33,343 bases of DNA from Streptosporangiaceae bacterium (GCA_025964715.1 JAOPYH010000461.1:1-33343); one strand, 5' to 3'; shown: positions 1 through 8,774, counted from the first letter of the stretch. Notes: generated by a model not told the origin, from the letters alone. Program-made: numbers and translations.

Positions 1-2
1 CG

Positions 3-365
3 GTCAAGCAGCGCTTCGGCGGCTTCGCCAAGGCCGTCGGCATGCGCGCGATGACCACCCCCCACGGACTGGCCTACTGCAAGGTGATCATCATGGTCGA
101 CGACACCGTCGACCCGTTCAACCTCGCGCAGGTCATGTGGGCGCTCTCGGTGTACTACCACCCCTTCTACGACACCGTAACCGTCCCCAACGCGTCCGTG
201 CTCGCGCTCGATCCCAGCTCTGACCCGGCCGGCATCACCCACAAGATCGTGCTCGACGCCACCACGCCGGCTCCGCCCGAAACCCGGGGTCACTATTCGC
301 AGGTGGTCGGCAGCCCGGAGGGAACCCGCGATTGGGAGAACATCATCAAGGGGCTGCTGGAATGA
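3..365 (+). CDS. UbiD-family hydroxyarylate decarboxylase, C-terminal part (VdcC-like)
   Basis: The reading frame is open from the window edge, so the 5' end of the gene lies outside. The visible 120 residues match the end of UbiD-type decarboxylases, including the TTPHGLAYCKVIIMVDD segment and the DPFNLAQVMWAL stretch. Family members use prenylated FMN, made by a UbiX/VdcB partner, to decarboxylate aromatic acids such as vanillate or 4-hydroxybenzoate in the cytoplasm. The TGA stop overlaps the ATG of the next gene (ATGA), which indicates translational coupling. The small Cys-rich protein that follows is the usual partner in VdcBCD-type systems, so the VdcC assignment rests on both sequence and context. 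The true substrate cannot be told from this fragment. Confidence 0.88.
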   Translation, partial: VKQRFGGFAKAVGMRAMTTPHGLAYCKVIIMVDDTVDPFNLAQVMWALSVYYHPFYDTVTVPNASVLALDPSSDPAGITHKIVLDATTPAPPETRGHYSQVVGSPEGTRDWENIIKGLLE

Positions 366-610
366 AGGACACGACCGCGAACACCACCATCTGCCCGCGC
401 TGTGACTCGCAGAACATCCGGCTGCTGACCATCTCTCCGGTCCCCGGCCGGTGGGAGATGTACGTCTGCGGCACCTGCATCTACAGCTGGCGCTCGACAG
501 AGCCGGACTCCGCGACGGACCCGCTCACCTACCCGGCGGAATTCAAGATCGACCCTGCAGAGATCCCGACGCTCCCGGCGATCCCGAGCATCCCCCCACG
601 ACGCCGCTGA
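362..610 (+). CDS. VdcD-like small subunit of non-oxidative hydroxyarylate decarboxylase
   Basis: An 82-residue protein starting at the ATG that overlaps the upstream stop codon. It has two Cys pairs, CPRC (C11, C14) and CGTC (C36, C39), forming a probable zinc ribbon, followed by YSWRSTEP and a Pro-rich tail. Length and the paired CxxC motifs match VdcD, the small subunit found beside UbiD-type decarboxylases in actinomycetes and bacilli. It probably stabilises or assists the large subunit; its exact role is not settled. A longer start at 332 is in frame but would run into the upstream gene, so the coupled ATG at 362 is preferred. A strong hairpin follows at 708-739. Confidence 0.85.
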   Translation: MKDTTANTTICPRCDSQNIRLLTISPVPGRWEMYVCGTCIYSWRSTEPDSATDPLTYPAEFKIDPAEIPTLPAIPSIPPRRR

Positions 611-707
611 GAGGGAGCGTGTTCATGCTCCTTCGGGTCTGCGGCTCACCTGCTTGGGCGAGGCGGCTTGGGCTCGCCAAGAAAAGCGACCGGCACTCCA
701 AGGGAGT

Positions 708-739
708 CGCCGGTGCCGGCGCTGATGCCGGCACCGGCG
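708..739. terminator. Hairpin between convergent genes
   Basis: A perfect 13-bp inverted repeat (708-720 and 727-739) with a 6-nt loop lies between the end of the vdcD-like gene and the end of the convergent DUF892 gene. There is no T-run, which is common for high-GC organisms. It can act in both directions. Confidence 0.65.
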
Positions 740-763
740 AGTGTGGCCTTGGTGAACGGGTCA

Positions 764-1258
764 TCACGCCGGGGCGAGCGCCCGCTGGCTTATGTCGTGG
801 CCGAGCCGCTCGAAGCGGCCCGCCGCCTCGTCGACCTGAACGAGGTTGGTCTGCAGGTGCTGTGCGCACTGGGTCTGACCCATGAGCGTGGACTTATCGA
901 CCAGGCCCTTGTAGGTCGCGCCCTGGAAACTCGAGATCTTTAACTCCTTCCCGACAGTGAACATGTCGAGCGCCTCCGGCGACGGCTCCTGCCTGATGAA
1001 CTGGTTGAACTCAGCGATCATGCCGTCGACGGCCAGGCACGGGACGTCCTGCCGAGTGGCTCCCATCGCCTGGAAACACGCGTCCAGGTTCGAGATCTTC
1101 TGCTGGCCCTTCGCCTGCTCGTTGCGCAGCTCCTGCGACAGGCTCTCGTCGCGGATCTGGCCGGCCAGCTCGCCCCTCATCTGCGTGATCTTGTTTTCCG
1201 CGTCATAGGTGGCGCACAGCTCGTAAAGGAACAGGTCCGTGGGGTTGTTGATGGCCAT
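764..1258 (-). CDS. DUF892 (YciE/YciF-type ferritin-like) family protein with degenerate metal ligands
   Basis: A 164-residue all-helical protein. The ATG at 1258 follows an AGGAGGAG ribosome site 5 nt away. The N-terminal DLFLYELCATYDAENKI segment matches the DLFLHELRDLYDAEKQ opening of DUF892, a ferritin-like four-helix family induced by stress. In usual members, helices 2 and 3 supply Glu and His ligands, for example in a KVEHYEIAAYG-like stretch. Here the matching stretch reads KELKISSFQGATYKG, so the His is missing, and the second-helix His is also replaced. The protein may therefore keep the fold without diiron chemistry. It lies 156 nt downstream of the lipoprotein gene on the same strand. 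The family call is moderately sure; the ferroxidase function is doubtful. Confidence 0.72.
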   Translation of the reverse strand: MAINNPTDLFLYELCATYDAENKITQMRGELAGQIRDESLSQELRNEQAKGQQKISNLDACFQAMGATRQDVPCLAVDGMIAEFNQFIRQEPSPEALDMFTVGKELKISSFQGATYKGLVDKSTLMGQTQCAQHLQTNLVQVDEAAGRFERLGHDISQRALAPA

Positions 1259-1414
1259 GTTCTCCTCCTGATGCTTCTAGGTAGCCTTGGCCCCCGGTAC
1301 CCCTTTCGGTGTGATCTATGCCGCAGTCGCTGGGATGCGCTACGCCAGGCCGGGCGCGGCCGGCCTGGCGCGAAGTGCTGGTCCCGAGCGTCTGAACACA
1401 CGAGCCGAGTCGTA

Positions 1415-1948
1415 TCAGCGGTGTTGTCCCAGGACCTTCGTTCCGTTGGCTCCCACGACGTACCAGTCGGCGCCGTAGTCCTTGAGATTCTGGCCGGTGA
1501 CATCACCGGCGTTCCTGTCCTTGATGTAGTAGTAGAGCGGGTGCCCGTTATAGGACACCTGAGTCGTGCCGTCGTCTCGTCTGATCGTGCCGAGAAGTTC
1601 GGCCCTGACGCCGCTTCCCGTCCGCATCTGTCCGTCCGGGACATACGGTGGCCAGGCCTTCGCGCAGGGCCCGTAGCAGGACGACTTGTTCCTCTTGTCC
1701 TTTTCGAACAGGTAGAGCACCCGCCCTGTCCCGGACACTAAGGCCTTGCCGTATCGGGTCTGTCCCAATGCGACGGCCATGCCGCCGCTTGTGGTAGGCG
1801 TAGTGGACATGAGTGGCGTGGTCGACGATACGGCGCTGTTGCGAGTGGCGGTCGGTTGTGGTGTTTGGGTGCTCTGGCGAGCTTCCGCCCCACACCCCGT
1901 CACGAACACGCCGAGCGTCAATCCTCCGGCGAGCAGAAGCTTCCTCAT
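1415..1948 (-). CDS. COG4315-type lipoprotein with secreted Y-x4-D repeats
   Basis: A 177-residue protein with a lipoprotein signal: positive start (MRKLL), hydrophobic core and VTGC lipobox with Cys at residue 19. A Ser/Thr-rich linker follows. Two copies of the secreted repeat known as PF03640 come next. One holds GRVLYLFEKD with SCYGPCAKAWPP, and the other NGHPLYYYIKD then GQNLKDYGADWYVV. Proteins of this family sit on the outer face of the membrane in many actinomycetes; their biochemical role is unknown. The ATG at 1948 has a GGGGAA site upstream. The gene is divergent from the HD-domain gene and may be read with the DUF892 gene downstream. Confidence 0.88.
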   Translation of the reverse strand: MRKLLLAGGLTLGVFVTGCGAEARQSTQTPQPTATRNSAVSSTTPLMSTTPTTSGGMAVALGQTRYGKALVSGTGRVLYLFEKDKRNKSSCYGPCAKAWPPYVPDGQMRTGSGVRAELLGTIRRDDGTTQVSYNGHPLYYYIKDRNAGDVTGQNLKDYGADWYVVGANGTKVLGQHR

Positions 1949-2090
1949 TTCCGTTCCCCTCGGTATGCGGCACGAGCGTTGTAACTCAAGGTAATCATAC
2001 GCGCACGTACAGCAAGTGCAATGCCAACTGGGATATGACCCGCGCGGTCCATCACTGGCCGACGCGGAGACACCGCGAACGGAGCCTGCT

Positions 2091-2729
2091 TTGACCGAAC
2101 GTATTGCGGACGTAGAGATACCGGACAGCCGACTCGTCGCCGATGCGACCGAGTTGGTCCGCGATGCCGCGAGCCCGCTGTTGTTCGACCATTCGCGGCG
2201 GGTCTTCCTGTTCGGGATGCTGCAGGGCCGGCGCCGTGGGCTCGAGCCGGATCCCGAGTTGCTCTATGTCGGCGCGATGTTCCACGACCTCGGCCTGACC
2301 GAGCGCTACGGCCGTACCGACGAGCGTTTCGAGATCGATGGAGCCGACGAGGCCCGGCGGTTCCTGCTCGCGCATGGCATCTCCGAGGACATGGCGCGCC
2401 GTGTCTGGCTGGGCATCGCGCTGCACACCACCCCGGAGGTTCCGGGGCATCTGGAACCCGAGATCGCCCTGGTCACCGCGGGTGTGGAGACCGATGTGCT
2501 GGGAATCGGATACTCGGATCTGGAGCCCGCCCAGATCGACGCCGTCACCGCCGCTCACCCCCGGCCCGACTTCAAGAACCGGATCCTCGCCGCCTTCACC
2601 GACGGCAACAAGGACCGACCCGACACGACCTTCGGCAACGTCAACGCCGACGTGCTCGCCCACTTCCTGCCCGGATTCACGCGCGCCGACTTCGTCGACA
2701 TCATCCAGAACTCCGCCTGGCCGGAGTGA
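2091..2729 (+). CDS. HD-domain hydrolase, cyanamide-hydratase-like
   Basis: A 212-residue protein when started at TTG 2091, which has GGAG 6 nt upstream. The frame stays open back to 2016, but that longer start has no clear ribosome site. HD-family residues are visible: H34 in FDHSRRV, the H65-D66 pair in MFHDLGL, and H112 in the ALHTTPE stretch. The HSRRVFLFG and ALHTTPE patterns resemble the subgroup that includes cyanamide hydratases, but most such bacterial proteins are uncharacterised metal-dependent hydrolases. No signal peptide or membrane segment is seen, so it is probably cytoplasmic. The adenylate cyclase gene follows on the same strand after 66 nt, and the two may be cotranscribed. 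Confidence 0.82.
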   Translation: MTERIADVEIPDSRLVADATELVRDAASPLLFDHSRRVFLFGMLQGRRRGLEPDPELLYVGAMFHDLGLTERYGRTDERFEIDGADEARRFLLAHGISEDMARRVWLGIALHTTPEVPGHLEPEIALVTAGVETDVLGIGYSDLEPAQIDAVTAAHPRPDFKNRILAAFTDGNKDRPDTTFGNVNADVLAHFLPGFTRADFVDIIQNSAWPE

Positions 2730-2795
2730 ACCACGCCAGCGCATCCGCCCCTGCTCGTGGGAGTCGCTGGGACGGTGGCAGTAGGGTCGCTCGGG

Positions 2796-4361
2796 ATGAG
2801 CGAGGTGGGCAGGGCGTTCCGGCAGGTGCTCGATGGGCCGCCGGGGGCTTCGCGTGCGCAGACCGAGCGGCGGACCCGCTGGCTGGTGATCATCGCGGCG
2901 GTGCTGGCGAACATCGGCGGCGCGCTGGTGGTGCTGGTGTTCGCGACCGTGGTGTTGCAGGACCCTGACGGCATCGCCGAGTACACCAAGGTGCAGCGCG
3001 TCAACGTGGTGGTGTTCTTCGTCTACCTCACGGTCGCGATCGGGGTGGGGGTCGTGTGGGGGCTGCGGTCTTTCCGGCCTGTGCGCGAGCTGGTCGGCGC
3101 CGACCGCAGGCTGGAGGAGGCCGAGCAGCTTCTGCTCCTGCGGGCTCCGTTGCGCCTCATGGGCGTGCACGTCGCGTTGTGGGGCATCGCGACGGTCGGC
3201 TGGGCCGCCGTCAACGCCTGCTTCTCCGGGCTGCTGGCGGTCAAGGTCGGGCTCACCTGTCTGCTCGGTGCGGTCACCACATGCACCATCGTCTACCTGC
3301 TGGCCGAGCGGCTGTTTCGGCCCGCGGTGACGACCGCGCTCCAGAACAAGGTCCCGCGAGGGACCGGCATGCCCGGGGTGGTGGCACGGTCGGTGCTGGC
3401 GTGGGCGCTGGGCACCGCGGTCCCGGTACTCGGGCTGGTCTTCGTGGGCGTCGGGTCACTGATCGTCGCGCAGATGTCCCGGCGTCAGCTGGCCTGGACC
3501 ATGGTCGCGTTGGGCGGGACGGCTCTCCTGGTCGGCCTGGGCGTCACCTACATCGCCGCCAGGGCGGTCGCCGATCCGGTCGATTCGGTGCGGCTGGCCA
3601 TGGCCCGGGTCGAGCGCAACGACCTGGACGCCGAGGTCCCGGTCTACGACGGCAGCGAGATCGGCCTGCTGCAGGCCGGCTTCAACCACATGGTGATCGG
3701 GCTCCGCGAGCACGAACGGCTTCAGGATCTCTTCGGCCGCCAGGTCGGCGAGGACGTCGCCAAGGTGGCCCTCGAACGCGGCGTCGACCTGGGTGGAGAG
3801 CTGCGCCAGGTCGCGGTGATCTTCGTGGACGTGATCGGTTCGACCCGGCTGGCGGCCACCCGCCCGCCGACCGAGGTGGTCACGCTGCTCAACCGCTTCT
3901 TCGCCGTTGTGGTGGACGTGATCGACAGGCACGGCGGCTGGATCAACAAGTTCGAAGGCGACGCCGCCCTGGTCATCTTCGGAGCGCCCCTGGACCTGGT
4001 GGACGCGCCCACCCGGGCCCTGGCAGCCGCCCGAGAGCTCGGCGAGCGCCTGCACACCGATGCGCTAGGCCTGAGCGCGGCCGTCGGCGTGTCGGCGGGC
4101 GAGGCGGTCGCCGGCCACATCGGCGCCGAAAAGCGCTTCGAATACACAGTCATCGGCGACCCCGTCAACGAGGCCGCCCGGCTCACCGACCTGGCCAAAT
4201 CCACCTCTCAGCTGGTTCTGGCCTCGGACGCCGTGGTCCGGGCGGCCGACCCGGCCGAAGCCCAATGCTGGGAGTTCACCGAGGAGGTGACGCTGCGAGG
4301 CCGAACCCAGCCGACCCGCCTGGCCGCCCCCCGCCCGGTCGGACGGGCGACCCGTCCGTAG
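2796..4361 (+). CDS. Six-TM class III adenylate cyclase with HAMP domain
   Basis: A 521-residue protein from ATG 2796; an in-frame ATG at 2757 would add 13 unconvincing residues. The order is a short cytoplasmic N-terminus, about six hydrophobic segments in the first half, a HAMP linker (after AARAVADPVDSVRLAM, ending ...LLQAGFNHMV) and a C-terminal cyclase domain. All canonical catalytic positions are present: metal ligands D345 and D389, adenine-recognition K385 and D455, and transition-state N458 and R462. This matches the mycobacterial Rv1318c/Rv1319c/Rv1320c/Rv3645 type, which makes cAMP as a homodimer at the inner face of the membrane. K385 and D455 favour ATP over GTP. The signal sensed by the membrane part is unknown. 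It is convergent with the acyl-CoA synthetase gene. Confidence 0.93.
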   Translation: MSEVGRAFRQVLDGPPGASRAQTERRTRWLVIIAAVLANIGGALVVLVFATVVLQDPDGIAEYTKVQRVNVVVFFVYLTVAIGVGVVWGLRSFRPVRELVGADRRLEEAEQLLLLRAPLRLMGVHVALWGIATVGWAAVNACFSGLLAVKVGLTCLLGAVTTCTIVYLLAERLFRPAVTTALQNKVPRGTGMPGVVARSVLAWALGTAVPVLGLVFVGVGSLIVAQMSRRQLAWTMVALGGTALLVGLGVTYIAARAVADPVDSVRLAMARVERNDLDAEVPVYDGSEIGLLQAGFNHMVIGLREHERLQDLFGRQVGEDVAKVALERGVDLGGELRQVAVIFVDVIGSTRLAATRPPTEVVTLLNRFFAVVVDVIDRHGGWINKFEGDAALVIFGAPLDLVDAPTRALAAARELGERLHTDALGLSAAVGVSAGEAVAGHIGAEKRFEYTVIGDPVNEAARLTDLAKSTSQLVLASDAVVRAADPAEAQCWEFTEEVTLRGRTQPTRLAAPRPVGRATRP

Positions 4362-4413
4362 ACCGCAGCTCGCACCGGCTGAGGCCATCGCCGTTGGGGA
4401 CTGGTGCGTTGGC

Positions 4414-5940
4414 TCAGTTGACCTGTCGGTCGTGGCCTTTCCAGAAGGGCTCCCGCAGCTTGAACTTCTGGATCTTCCCGGTGGCGGTACGGGGGAGTGC
4501 CTCGAGGAATTCGACGCGTTTGGGGCATTTGTAGCCGGCCAGGTGACTGCGGCAGTGGGTTATGACCTCGTCGGCGCTCACCTCGGTGCCGTCGGTGACC
4601 ACCAGGGCGGTGACGAGTTCGCCCCATTTGCTGTCCGGGATCCCGATCACTGCGGCCTCTCGGACGGCGGGATGGGAGTTAAGGGCGTCCTCTACCTCGA
4701 TGGATGAGACGTTCTCGCCTCCGGAGATGATGACGTCCTTCTTGCGGTCGGCGATGGTGAGGTAGCCGTCGATGAAGGAGCCGCCGTCGCCGGTGTGGAA
4801 CCAGTTGCCGGCCTGGACCTGGGCGGTCTCCTCCGGGTTCTGCCAGTACCCCTCGAGGTTGGTGTTGGACTGGGCCAGCACCTCGCCGTCGGGGTCGATG
4901 CCGATCCGCACGCCGAGGGCCGGTGTCCCGGCCCGGCCGAGACTGCGGGCCTGCTCGTGTGGATCGAGGTCGGCCCATTCGGACCGCATCCGGTTGACCG
5001 TCAGCAGCGGCGAGGTCTCGGTGAGGCCGTAGATCTGGATGAACTCCCAGCCCAGCTCGGCCCGGACCCGCTCGATCGTACGGGTGGGCGGCGGCGCTCC
5101 GGCGACGATGAGCCTGACCCGGTCCCGGCCGGGGATCTCGCCCTCCCAGGCGGCGGCGCCGTCCAGTGCCGCGGCGACCACCGCGGGCGCCGCGCACAGC
5201 ACGGTGACACCGTGCTGGTCGATCCGGCGCAGGATCTCGGTGCCGTCGATCTTGCGCAGCACGATGTGCTTGCCGCCCAGCCCGGTGACGGCGTAGGGCA
5301 TGCCCCAGCCGTTGGCGTGGAACATCGGCAGCGTGTGCAGCAGCACGTCGTTGTCGCTGAGCGTGACGTGCAGTCCGAGGACGGCTGCGTTGATCCACAG
5401 GTTGCGGTGCGTCAGTTGCACGCCCTTGGGCCGGGCGGTGGTGCCGGAGGTGTAGTTGAGCGTGGCCGTCGCCGACTCGTCGCCCTCCCAGGGGTTGGGC
5501 GCGGCGGTGCTGCCGAAGATCTCCTCGTCGCCGTCACCCAGGACGAAGACGTGCTTGGCGGTCACGGTGTCCAGCAGATGCCGCAGCTCGGGGTCGACGA
5601 GCAAGACCTCGGCGCCGGAGTGCTCCACGATGTAGCGGATCTCGGCGGCGGCGAGGCGGAAGTTCACCGGGACCAGGACGCGACCCCAGCCCGAGACCCC
5701 GAAGAACGACACGAGCAGACGGGCCGCGTTGTGAGACACGATGGCGACCCGCCCGCCGGCCGGGACGCCCAGCGCATCCAGGCCTGCTGCCTGGCCGCGT
5801 GCCAGTCGTGCCACGTCCCGGTAGGTCAACGACCCCCACGACGGGGCGACCTGGTCGGGCTCGTCGACGACCGCGATCCGGTCGGGGTACACCAGCTCGG
5901 CCCGGTCCAGAAAGTCGCGAACACCCAGGGGGAAGAACAA
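4414..5940 (-). CDS. AMP-dependent acyl-CoA synthetase (FadD/ANL superfamily)
   Basis: A 508-residue ANL-family enzyme that activates a carboxylic acid to acyl-AMP and then acyl-CoA. The ATP loop YTSGTTARPKG lies near residues 162-172, the IYGLTET core motif in the middle, the ADRKKD hinge near 400 and the C-terminal catalytic Lys in PRTATGKIQK near 490. The domain order is complete. A stop codon lies five codons upstream, so the TTG at 5940 with AAGGG 7 nt before it is effectively the only start. Fatty or aromatic acids are possible substrates, and the sequence alone does not choose. Upstream lies a cAMP-receptor-like palindrome (5981-5996). Confidence 0.92.
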   Translation of the reverse strand: MFFPLGVRDFLDRAELVYPDRIAVVDEPDQVAPSWGSLTYRDVARLARGQAAGLDALGVPAGGRVAIVSHNAARLLVSFFGVSGWGRVLVPVNFRLAAAEIRYIVEHSGAEVLLVDPELRHLLDTVTAKHVFVLGDGDEEIFGSTAAPNPWEGDESATATLNYTSGTTARPKGVQLTHRNLWINAAVLGLHVTLSDNDVLLHTLPMFHANGWGMPYAVTGLGGKHIVLRKIDGTEILRRIDQHGVTVLCAAPAVVAAALDGAAAWEGEIPGRDRVRLIVAGAPPPTRTIERVRAELGWEFIQIYGLTETSPLLTVNRMRSEWADLDPHEQARSLGRAGTPALGVRIGIDPDGEVLAQSNTNLEGYWQNPEETAQVQAGNWFHTGDGGSFIDGYLTIADRKKDVIISGGENVSSIEVEDALNSHPAVREAAVIGIPDSKWGELVTALVVTDGTEVSADEVITHCRSHLAGYKCPKRVEFLEALPRTATGKIQKFKLREPFWKGHDRQVN

Positions 5941-5980
5941 GAGGTGACCCTTCGTTCATGGGGCGTGTTCTCGGGCGTTG

Positions 5981-5996
5981 TGTATGAAATATCACA
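5981..5996. promoter_or_regulatory. CRP-like imperfect palindrome upstream of the acyl-CoA synthetase
   Basis: TGTAT-N6-TCACA matches the TGTGA-N6-TCACA operator of CRP/GlxR-type regulators at eight of ten positions. It lies 41 nt upstream of the synthetase start, in an AT-richer patch. A cAMP-producing enzyme is encoded next door, which makes the site suggestive, but one imperfect match is weak evidence. Confidence 0.3.
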
Positions 5997-6097
5997 CGAA
6001 AGTACAGCGCAAGCTACCCCCGAAGATCGTCACGGGCAAGCGGACCCGGCCTTATGACTCGTGCCTGCCTGCCTGCCGGCCGGCTAGGGGCGGAGGG

Positions 6098-6877
6098 TCA
6101 GGTCTTGGAGTTCGCCGTAGGCCTCGATGTGGGTTCGCGGGGGAGCGCGGCATCGAGGATCGGGCGGAGGGGGCGGACCTCTGCGCCCAGCGCGTCGGCG
6201 ATGACCAGCGCACGGTCGGGCACGGTCACCCAGCCGTCGCTATCGTCATGGGGTTCGCTGGCGACCAGCACGCCCTCGTCGCTCTCCCTATAGCAAAGGG
6301 TCTCCGCCCATGTCGTGCCGACCGCTTGAGTCCCGTCCGTCGCGAGCATGTTCAGACAGGCGTTCGGGTCCAGGTCCACGATGCTGTAGAGCAGACCCTC
6401 GACGGCGTCCGGCAACGCCTGGCCCGATTCCAGGCGTTGCCATAGCAGGGCGGCCAGGAAGGCCGAGTCGCAGACGGACTCCTGCTCGCGGCCGGGTGTC
6501 AGGAGGAAGCCGGTCTTCCCGACGTCCAGGTGGCCGTTGAGGCTCAGCAGGTGCCGCCCGTCGGTGAAAGGCGCGTTGGCGGCCTCCTCGATCGGCATTC
6601 CGGGGCTGGCCGCCCGTACGGCACCGAGCACGCAGGACGAGGACACCTCCCGGGCGAGCGCCGGGAATGCGACGTCATCCCAGATCGGGACCGCCGTGCG
6701 GAAGACGGAGGCAGAACCGTCTGCCCGATACCACCCGGTACCGAAGCCGTCCTTGTTCACCAGGCCGATCTGCTGCCAGCGCGGCACTCTGGCCTGGTGG
6801 GGGAGGCCATAGCTGGGCTCGAAGAAGAGCTCGTGCAGCGTCTTGGGCGTTCCGGTCCAAGTGAAATGGCGGCACAT
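6098..6877 (-). CDS. Class II glutamine amidotransferase (YafJ/EgtC-like)
   Basis: A 259-residue Ntn-type hydrolase starting MCRHF, so Cys2 becomes the N-terminal nucleophile. The NKDGFGTGWY and LLSLNGHLD stretches match the glutaminase fold of the YafJ/EgtC group. No synthetase domain is fused. EgtC, a relative, removes a gamma-glutamyl group from an ergothioneine precursor; no other ergothioneine gene is present here, so that exact role is unlikely. It is the last of three same-strand genes, 72 nt after the asparagine-synthase-like gene. By context it may hydrolyse a gamma-glutamyl intermediate or supply ammonia. The function is inferred from context only. Confidence 0.88.
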   Translation of the reverse strand: MCRHFTWTGTPKTLHELFFEPSYGLPHQARVPRWQQIGLVNKDGFGTGWYRADGSASVFRTAVPIWDDVAFPALAREVSSSCVLGAVRAASPGMPIEEAANAPFTDGRHLLSLNGHLDVGKTGFLLTPGREQESVCDSAFLAALLWQRLESGQALPDAVEGLLYSIVDLDPNACLNMLATDGTQAVGTTWAETLCYRESDEGVLVASEPHDDSDGWVTVPDRALVIADALGAEVRPLRPILDAALPREPTSRPTANSKT

Positions 6878-6949
6878 CGACGTGAGGTCTCCCCTCGTTG
6901 CGGGATGCGTACTGCGGTGACGCGGTGGTTGTTTCCAGCCGCCGCCGTC

Positions 6950-8722
6950 TCACACCGCGTGGCTCTGCAGCCACAGCTCGAGCAACGCGACCTGCCAGAG
7001 CTGACTGGCGCCGAGGGTCGTACGGTGCTCGCTCGGTGCGGCCAGCAGGCGCTCCACGTACTCAGGCCGGAACAGCCCGCGCGACTTCGCCGCCGGTGCG
7101 CCCAGCGCCTCACGCACCATCTCGAGGTACGGCCCGGACAGGTGCCGGATCGCCGGCACCGGGAAGTAACCCTTGGTGCGGTCGATCACCTCATCCGGCA
7201 GGAGTCCGCGGGCCGCCCGCTTGAGCACTCCCTTGCCGCCCTCGGCGAGCTTGAGCTCCGGCGGACAGGCGCCGGCCAGCTCGACCAGGTCGTGGTCAAG
7301 GAACGGAGTCCGGGCCTCCAGCCCCCAGCCCATCGTCATGTTGTCGACGCGTTTGACCGGGTCGTCCACCAACATCACCATGGTGTCGAGCCTCAGGGCC
7401 GCGTCGACCGCAGTCTCCGCGCCGGGCGCGTCGAAGTGCGCTTGGACGAAGGCGAAGCCCGCGTCCTGATCTAGGAGGTATGGCGGGTTCAGGATTCCGG
7501 CGAGCGCGCTGTGCCGGCGGTCGAAGAACACCTGCGCGTACGATTCCGCCGCCCGGTCGCGCGTCGCCTTCGCCAGCGGCGGATACCAGTCGTACCCGGC
7601 GAAGACCTCGTCGGCGCCCTGCCCGGACTGCACGACCTTGACATGCCGCGACACCTCCTGTGAGAGCAGGTAGAAGGCCACCGCGTCGTGGCTGACCATC
7701 GGCTCGCTCATCGCGCCGATCGCGCCGGCGAGGGCGGGAAGCAGCCGGGAGTCGTCGACCCGGATCTTCTGGTGATCGGTGCCGAAGTGCGTGGCGACCA
7801 GGTCGGAGTAGGCGAACTCGTCGCCGGTCTCACCGCCCGCCGCGTCGAAGCCGATGCTGAAGGTCGCCAGGTCGCGCTGTCCGGCCTCGGCGAGCAGCGC
7901 GACGATGAAGCTCGAGTCCAGGCCTCCGGAAAGCAGCACCCCCACGGGCACGTCGGCGACCATGCGCCGGTCCACGGCGGTGCGCAACGCATCTAGGACC
8001 GCCGCGTTCCACTCGGCCGGACCCATGGCGATCGTACGTGTGAAATCCGGAGACCAGTAGCGATGATCCTCGGTGCTGCCGTCCGGCCGGATCGTACGTA
8101 CGGTGGCGGGCGGGACCTTCCCGACGCCCGCCAGGATCGTCCGGGGCGGCGGCACCACCGAGTGGAAGGTCATGTAGTGGTGCAGCGCCACCAGGTCGAG
8201 CTCGGTGTCGACCCCGCCGCCCGCCAGCAGTGCGGGAAGCGTCGAGGCGAAGCGCAGCCGGGCGGCGTCGCGGGAGACGTACAGCGGTTTGACGCCCAGC
8301 CGGTCGCGGCCCAGCACCAGTGTCCCCGAGTCGCGCAGGGCGATGACGAAGGCGAACATCCCCTTGAAATGGTCGACGCAGTCGCGCCCCCACCGGTGGT
8401 AGGCCTTCAGCAGCACCTCGGTGTCGGACGTGGAGAAGAATCGGTAACCCTCGGCGCGCAGGGTCGTGCGTAGCGCCTTGTAGTTATAGAGGCAGCCGTT
8501 GAAGACCCCGGTCAGGCCGAGTTCGCTGTCCACCATGGGCTGTGCGGCCTTGTCCGAGAGATCGATGATCTTCAGGCGGCGGTGGCCGAGCGCGATCGGT
8601 CCGTGTGCCCACAAGCCTGAGCCGTCCGGGCCGCGCGGCTCCATCGCGCCTGTCATCCGGGCGACGGCGGCGATGTCGGCGAGCGTGCCGTCGAGCCGGA
8701 GCTCACCGCTCAGCCCGCACAT
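6950..8722 (-). CDS. Asparagine-synthase-family amidotransferase, N-acetylglutaminylglutamine type
   Basis: A 590-residue two-domain enzyme. The N-terminal glutaminase domain starts MCGLSGELR with Cys2 as nucleophile and has the RGPDG and FNGCLYNY motifs. The C-terminal synthetase domain has the ATP-pyrophosphatase loop LLSGGLDSS. Segments such as MVSHDAVAFYLLSQEVS, QSGQGADEVFAGYDWYP and VDDPVKRVDNMTM match the subfamily (AsnO) that makes the terminal amide of the osmolyte N-acetylglutaminylglutamine amide in proteobacteria, more than true AsnB. The ATG at 8722 has GGAG 6 nt upstream. The usual GNAT/ATP-grasp partner is not next to it; a GCS2/ATP-grasp fusion lies 52 nt upstream instead. It probably amidates a carboxylate of a small peptide. 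Confidence 0.9.
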   Translation of the reverse strand: MCGLSGELRLDGTLADIAAVARMTGAMEPRGPDGSGLWAHGPIALGHRRLKIIDLSDKAAQPMVDSELGLTGVFNGCLYNYKALRTTLRAEGYRFFSTSDTEVLLKAYHRWGRDCVDHFKGMFAFVIALRDSGTLVLGRDRLGVKPLYVSRDAARLRFASTLPALLAGGGVDTELDLVALHHYMTFHSVVPPPRTILAGVGKVPPATVRTIRPDGSTEDHRYWSPDFTRTIAMGPAEWNAAVLDALRTAVDRRMVADVPVGVLLSGGLDSSFIVALLAEAGQRDLATFSIGFDAAGGETGDEFAYSDLVATHFGTDHQKIRVDDSRLLPALAGAIGAMSEPMVSHDAVAFYLLSQEVSRHVKVVQSGQGADEVFAGYDWYPPLAKATRDRAAESYAQVFFDRRHSALAGILNPPYLLDQDAGFAFVQAHFDAPGAETAVDAALRLDTMVMLVDDPVKRVDNMTMGWGLEARTPFLDHDLVELAGACPPELKLAEGGKGVLKRAARGLLPDEVIDRTKGYFPVPAIRHLSGPYLEMVREALGAPAAKSRGLFRPEYVERLLAAPSEHRTTLGASQLWQVALLELWLQSHAV

Positions 8723-8774
8723 TCGGGGCTCCAGGAGGTCATTGGGCGTCCTTCCTGCCTACGAAAGCCTCGGG

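Noticed and set aside
2052..3170. 372-codon minus-strand frame over the HD and cyclase genes
   Set aside because: Composition is that of a shadow frame, and the plus-strand genes show catalytic residues and ribosome sites.
6061..6085. Short GCCT tandem repeat with a GGCCGG palindrome
   Set aside because: Only three to four units; likely chance low complexity in high-GC DNA, with no matching copy elsewhere.
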